8,176 nucleotides of DNA from Gammaproteobacteria bacterium (lineage in GTDB: Bacteria > Pseudomonadota > Gammaproteobacteria > Eutrophobiales > Eutrophobiaceae), in assembly GCA_016844485.1 (NCBI GenBank), contig JAENIZ010000048.1, positions 1 to 8,176 on the forward strand, read 5' to 3'. A program made the translations under genes and the position numbers. Position 1 is the first letter of the stretch. Every line of letters starts with the position of its first letter. Below the pieces are notes generated by a model, which saw nothing but the letters and a program-made list of their open reading frames with translations, was not told the DNA's origin and ran no database searches. This document shows positions 6,148 through 8,176 of the stretch, one piece after another.

Positions 6148-6660
6148 ATGACAGATTCACCAGAAAATAATCAACCCACCGCCAATAGTGATAATAAAAA
6201 GAGTGGTCAATTTTCACTGCAAAAGATTTATGTAAAGGATATTTCTTTTGAGACGCCGCATTCTCCGGAGATTTTCACTGAAGAATGGGCGCCTGCCGTG
6301 AATATGCAAATTTCAAATGAAGCCAAATCTCTTAATGAAGAATTGCATGAAGTGATGTTGGCCGTCACCGTCACGGTTACCCTCGGTGAAAAAACCGCTT
6401 ATCTTGTCGAAGTGCATATCGGCGGCATCTTTCATATAAAAGGTTTCCAGCAGAATGTCATCGAACGCATGGCGGCAACCGTTTGTCCTAATATACTGTT
6501 CCCGTTTGCGCGAGAGGTGGTCTCAGATCTGGTGACGAGAGGAGGTTTCCCGCAATTGTTATTGGCACCGGTAAATTTTGAAGTGCTGTATGCACAACAG
6601 AAGCAGCAAAGCGAAAAAAGGGAATTAGAGAAAAGCACAGAAGCTGAAACCAAACACTGA
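6148..6660 (+). CDS. secB: Protein-export chaperone SecB
   Basis: SecB is a cytoplasmic tetrameric chaperone that keeps precursor proteins unfolded and hands them to SecA for export through SecYEG. The 170-residue protein has the family signature IYVKDISFETPHSPEIF (27-43), the central strands KTAYLVEVHIGGIFHIKGF (82-100), and the conserved C-terminal half CPNILFPFAREVVSDLVTRGGFPQLLLAPVNFEVLY (113-148). It is a little longer than E. coli SecB (155) because of a polar, disordered N-terminal extension of about 20 residues and a charged Lys/Glu-rich tail, both variable in the family. SecB is largely confined to proteobacteria, which supports the assignment of this window. It is the second gene of the rhodanese-secB pair, and gpsA lies 174 bases downstream, as in enteric bacteria but with a wider gap. 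Confidence 0.96.
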   Translation: MTDSPENNQPTANSDNKKSGQFSLQKIYVKDISFETPHSPEIFTEEWAPAVNMQISNEAKSLNEELHEVMLAVTVTVTLGEKTAYLVEVHIGGIFHIKGFQQNVIERMAATVCPNILFPFAREVVSDLVTRGGFPQLLLAPVNFEVLYAQQKQQSEKRELEKSTEAETKH

Positions 6661-6689
6661 TAACCATGTAATTAGTAAATAGTGATGAC

Positions 6690-6703
6690 GTGCATGGATG
6701 CAC
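6690..6703. repeat. Short palindrome GTGCAT-GG-ATGCAC
   Basis: A perfect six-base inverted repeat with a two-base centre lies 30 bases after the secB stop. No T run follows, so it is a weak candidate for a terminator. It could be a protein-binding palindrome or chance. Confidence 0.35.
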
Positions 6704-6749
6704 TAATGCCGCGGGCGCAGTAATGCGCGTGAGCGGCGAGTGACTGGTG

Positions 6750-6833
6750 AAACCTAAAATGTTTGAGGTTTGAGGTTTGAAGTTAAACCTGAAACCCGAA
6801 ACCTGAAACCCGAAACTTTGAACCTGAAACGTT
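6750..6833. repeat. Degenerate 7-base tandem repeat array abutting gpsA
   Basis: From 6750 to 6833 the sequence stays in one 7-base register for 12 units: AAACCTA, AAATGTT, TGAGGTT (twice), TGAAGTT, AAACCTG, AAACCCG, AAACCTG, AAACCCG, AAACTTT, GAACCTG, AAACGTT. The left part (6761-6784) is GTTTGAG-type, roughly the reverse complement of the right AAACCTG/AAACCCG-type part (6785-6833), so the array can fold back on itself (for example GGTTT 6774-6778 with AAACC 6785-6789, and GGTTT-type bases at 6767-6771 with AAACC 6792-6796). The register can be traced left to about 6729 through GTGAGCG, GCGAGTG and ACTGGTG. It ends one base before the gpsA ATG and occupies the place where a ribosome binding site should be. 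Confidence 0.85.
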
Positions 6834-6834
6834 T

Positions 6835-7845
6835 ATGGAGAATTCGGAAAATTATCCAATACTTGTAGCCGGGGCCGGTTCCTGGGGTACTGCATTGGCG
6901 ATAGTGCTTGCACGGAATGATCATAAGGTCTATCTCTGGGATATCGCCAGTGAACATATCCGCTTATTGCAGGAAGAGAGAGTTAATTCACGCTATCTGC
7001 CAGGTATCGAATTACCTGAGCTGCTTGTCCCCGTAACCAATTTTACAGATCATCTGAAAGAAGTTAAGGATGTCGTTATCGCGGTTCCCTGTAACAGTCT
7101 GCGCGATATTTTAAAGGTATTGGCAAACAACAGTCATACGGATCTGAATATTTGTCTTGCATGTAAAGGCCTGGAAACCGGCACCCAAAAACTTAATCAC
7201 CAGGTAGTACAGGAATGTCTCGGTGATATCCCGACCGCTGTATTATCCGGTCCATCCTTTGCCAGGGAAGTTGCGCAGGGTTTACCTACCGCAGTTACCA
7301 TTGCCTCCGGAGATATTGCCATTGCTGAACATTTTGCAGATTATTTTCACAACGACGTTTTTCGCATCTATACACATGATGACATTGTTGGAGTGCAGGT
7401 TGGCGGCGCTGTAAAAAATATCATGGCCATTGCAGCCGGTATCGCTGATGGACTCGGGTTCGGCGCAAATACCCGCGCTGCGCTGATTACCCGTGGTCTG
7501 GTTGAGATTATTCGTCTTGGCGTGGCACTGGGCGGCAGGCAGGAAACCTTTATGGGCCTTGCCGGATTGGGCGATCTGGTGCTGACCTGCACTGATGATC
7601 AATCACGTAATCGAAGACTGGGTTTGTTGCTGGCAAAAGGCAAAAATGTTGATGATGCATTAAGGGAAATCGATCAGGTAGTCGAGGGGGTACGCACTGC
7701 AAGTGAAGTAATGAAGCTGTCAAAAAAATATCAAATAGAAATGCCTATTTCTGAACAGGTATTTAATGTATTACACGGCGACACATCGCCGGCAGACGCT
7801 GTACAGATGTTGTTATCAAGAGACCCGAAACCGGAATTGCAGTAG
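6835..7845 (+). CDS. gpsA: Glycerol-3-phosphate dehydrogenase [NAD(P)+]
   Basis: GpsA reduces dihydroxyacetone phosphate to sn-glycerol-3-phosphate with NAD(P)H, supplying the backbone for phospholipid synthesis in the cytoplasm. The 336 residues match the normal length. The N-terminal Rossmann fold opens with ILVAGAGSWGTALA (10-22). Later landmarks are LACKGLE (108-114), VLSGPSFAREVAQGLPTA (136-153), the catalytic Lys194 in GGAVKNIMAIAAGI, NTRAALITRG (212-221), FMGLAGLGDLVLTC (239-252) and SRNRRLG (257-263). The ATG at 6835 fits the family N-terminus, but there is no Shine-Dalgarno sequence: the upstream bases are the AAACCTG-type repeat array, so initiation may be weak or depend on RNA structure. 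The frame ends TAG, followed at once by an in-line TAA. An ECF sigma factor begins 8 bases later. Position downstream of secB is the conserved gammaproteobacterial arrangement. Confidence 0.96.
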   Translation: MENSENYPILVAGAGSWGTALAIVLARNDHKVYLWDIASEHIRLLQEERVNSRYLPGIELPELLVPVTNFTDHLKEVKDVVIAVPCNSLRDILKVLANNSHTDLNICLACKGLETGTQKLNHQVVQECLGDIPTAVLSGPSFAREVAQGLPTAVTIASGDIAIAEHFADYFHNDVFRIYTHDDIVGVQVGGAVKNIMAIAAGIADGLGFGANTRAALITRGLVEIIRLGVALGGRQETFMGLAGLGDLVLTCTDDQSRNRRLGLLLAKGKNVDDALREIDQVVEGVRTASEVMKLSKKYQIEMPISEQVFNVLHGDTSPADAVQMLLSRDPKPELQ

Positions 7846-7853
7846 TAATTATT

Positions 7854-8176
7854 ATGCAGGATCAGGCCAGACAGTTACTGGAACGATATTGCAGACAATC
7901 GGATAACTCGGCCTTCAATTCGTTTTACCGTTCACAGGCCGGCCGGCTCTGGCGATTTCTTCGCGCACGTGGTTGCAGTGAAGACGGCGCCTATGATCTG
8001 CTGGCCGAGGCCTTCCTGAAATTCATCCAGGTGGTGTGCAATGATCTGCGTGCGCCCGTCGCCTTGTTGTACAGGATTGCAATTAATCTGCATATCGACA
8101 GTTACCGGCATGACAAGGCATCCCCCGTTACGACAGACAATGACATTATTGATCAGGCCATTGATCATTCAGCCGG
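7854..8176 (+). CDS. ECF-type RNA polymerase sigma factor, partial at right edge
   Basis: An open frame runs from ATG 7854 to the end of the window with no stop, giving 107 visible residues. It reads as region 2 of an extracytoplasmic-function sigma-70 factor. A helix AFNSFYRSQAGRLWRFLRARG (about 20-40) corresponds to region 2.1, DLLAEAFLKFIQV (48-60) to region 2.2, and ALLYRIAINLHIDSYRHDKA (70-89), which resembles the LYRIARNLAIDRLRR core, to regions 2.3-2.4. Region 4 would lie beyond the edge. Such proteins direct RNA polymerase to a small regulon, often under an anti-sigma factor. The start lies 8 bases after the gpsA stop without a Shine-Dalgarno sequence, which suggests translational coupling and co-transcription with gpsA. 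The pairing is not part of the standard secB-gpsA neighbourhood. Which ECF group it belongs to cannot be judged from this portion. Confidence 0.8.
   Translation, partial: MQDQARQLLERYCRQSDNSAFNSFYRSQAGRLWRFLRARGCSEDGAYDLLAEAFLKFIQVVCNDLRAPVALLYRIAINLHIDSYRHDKASPVTTDNDIIDQAIDHSA

Noticed and set aside
6754..6957. Minus-strand open frame ending in FRFKVSGFRFRVSG
   Set aside because: The C-terminal part is a translation of the heptamer array and the N-terminal part is antisense to the conserved GpsA nucleotide-binding domain.

Overview
The window reads as chromosomal housekeeping DNA from a gammaproteobacterium. Two conserved gene neighbourhoods point that way: gpmI-envC-ctpA on the minus strand, and yibN-(grxC)-secB-gpsA on the plus strand. 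The proteins resemble the E. coli-type versions motif by motif. Neither genus nor lifestyle can be fixed from the sequence. Base composition looks intermediate, except for an AT-rich stretch over about the first 420 bases. I saw no tRNA, rRNA, CRISPR array, transposase or phage gene.

Minus-strand block, in order of transcription (right to left). gpmI (cofactor-independent phosphoglycerate mutase) is followed, touching or overlapping, by envC (activator of the division amidases). envC is interrupted by one in-frame TAG codon at 3435-3437. A gap of about 260 bases then holds a long perfect palindrome (2472-2509) and a 17-base tandem duplication (2384-2417). Next come ctpA (carboxy-terminal processing protease), 18 bases later yajL (DJ-1/PfpI family), and finally an unrecognised 88-residue two-helix membrane protein with a clear ribosome binding site.

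Plus-strand block. After a gene-free divergent region (5368-5685), a membrane-anchored rhodanese (yibN-like) is followed 15 bases later by secB (export chaperone). grxC, which sits between them in E. coli, is absent. A 174-base gap follows whose right half is a degenerate array of 7-base units that changes orientation midway and ends one base before the gpsA ATG. gpsA (glycerol-3-phosphate dehydrogenase) is followed 8 bases later by an ECF-type sigma factor that runs off the right edge.

Together the genes cover glycolysis, septal cell-wall splitting, periplasmic proteolysis, protein export and phospholipid precursor synthesis. I see no new multi-gene system. The points most worth a second look are the heptamer array abutting gpsA, the amber codon in envC, the two repeat structures before ctpA, and the small membrane protein.
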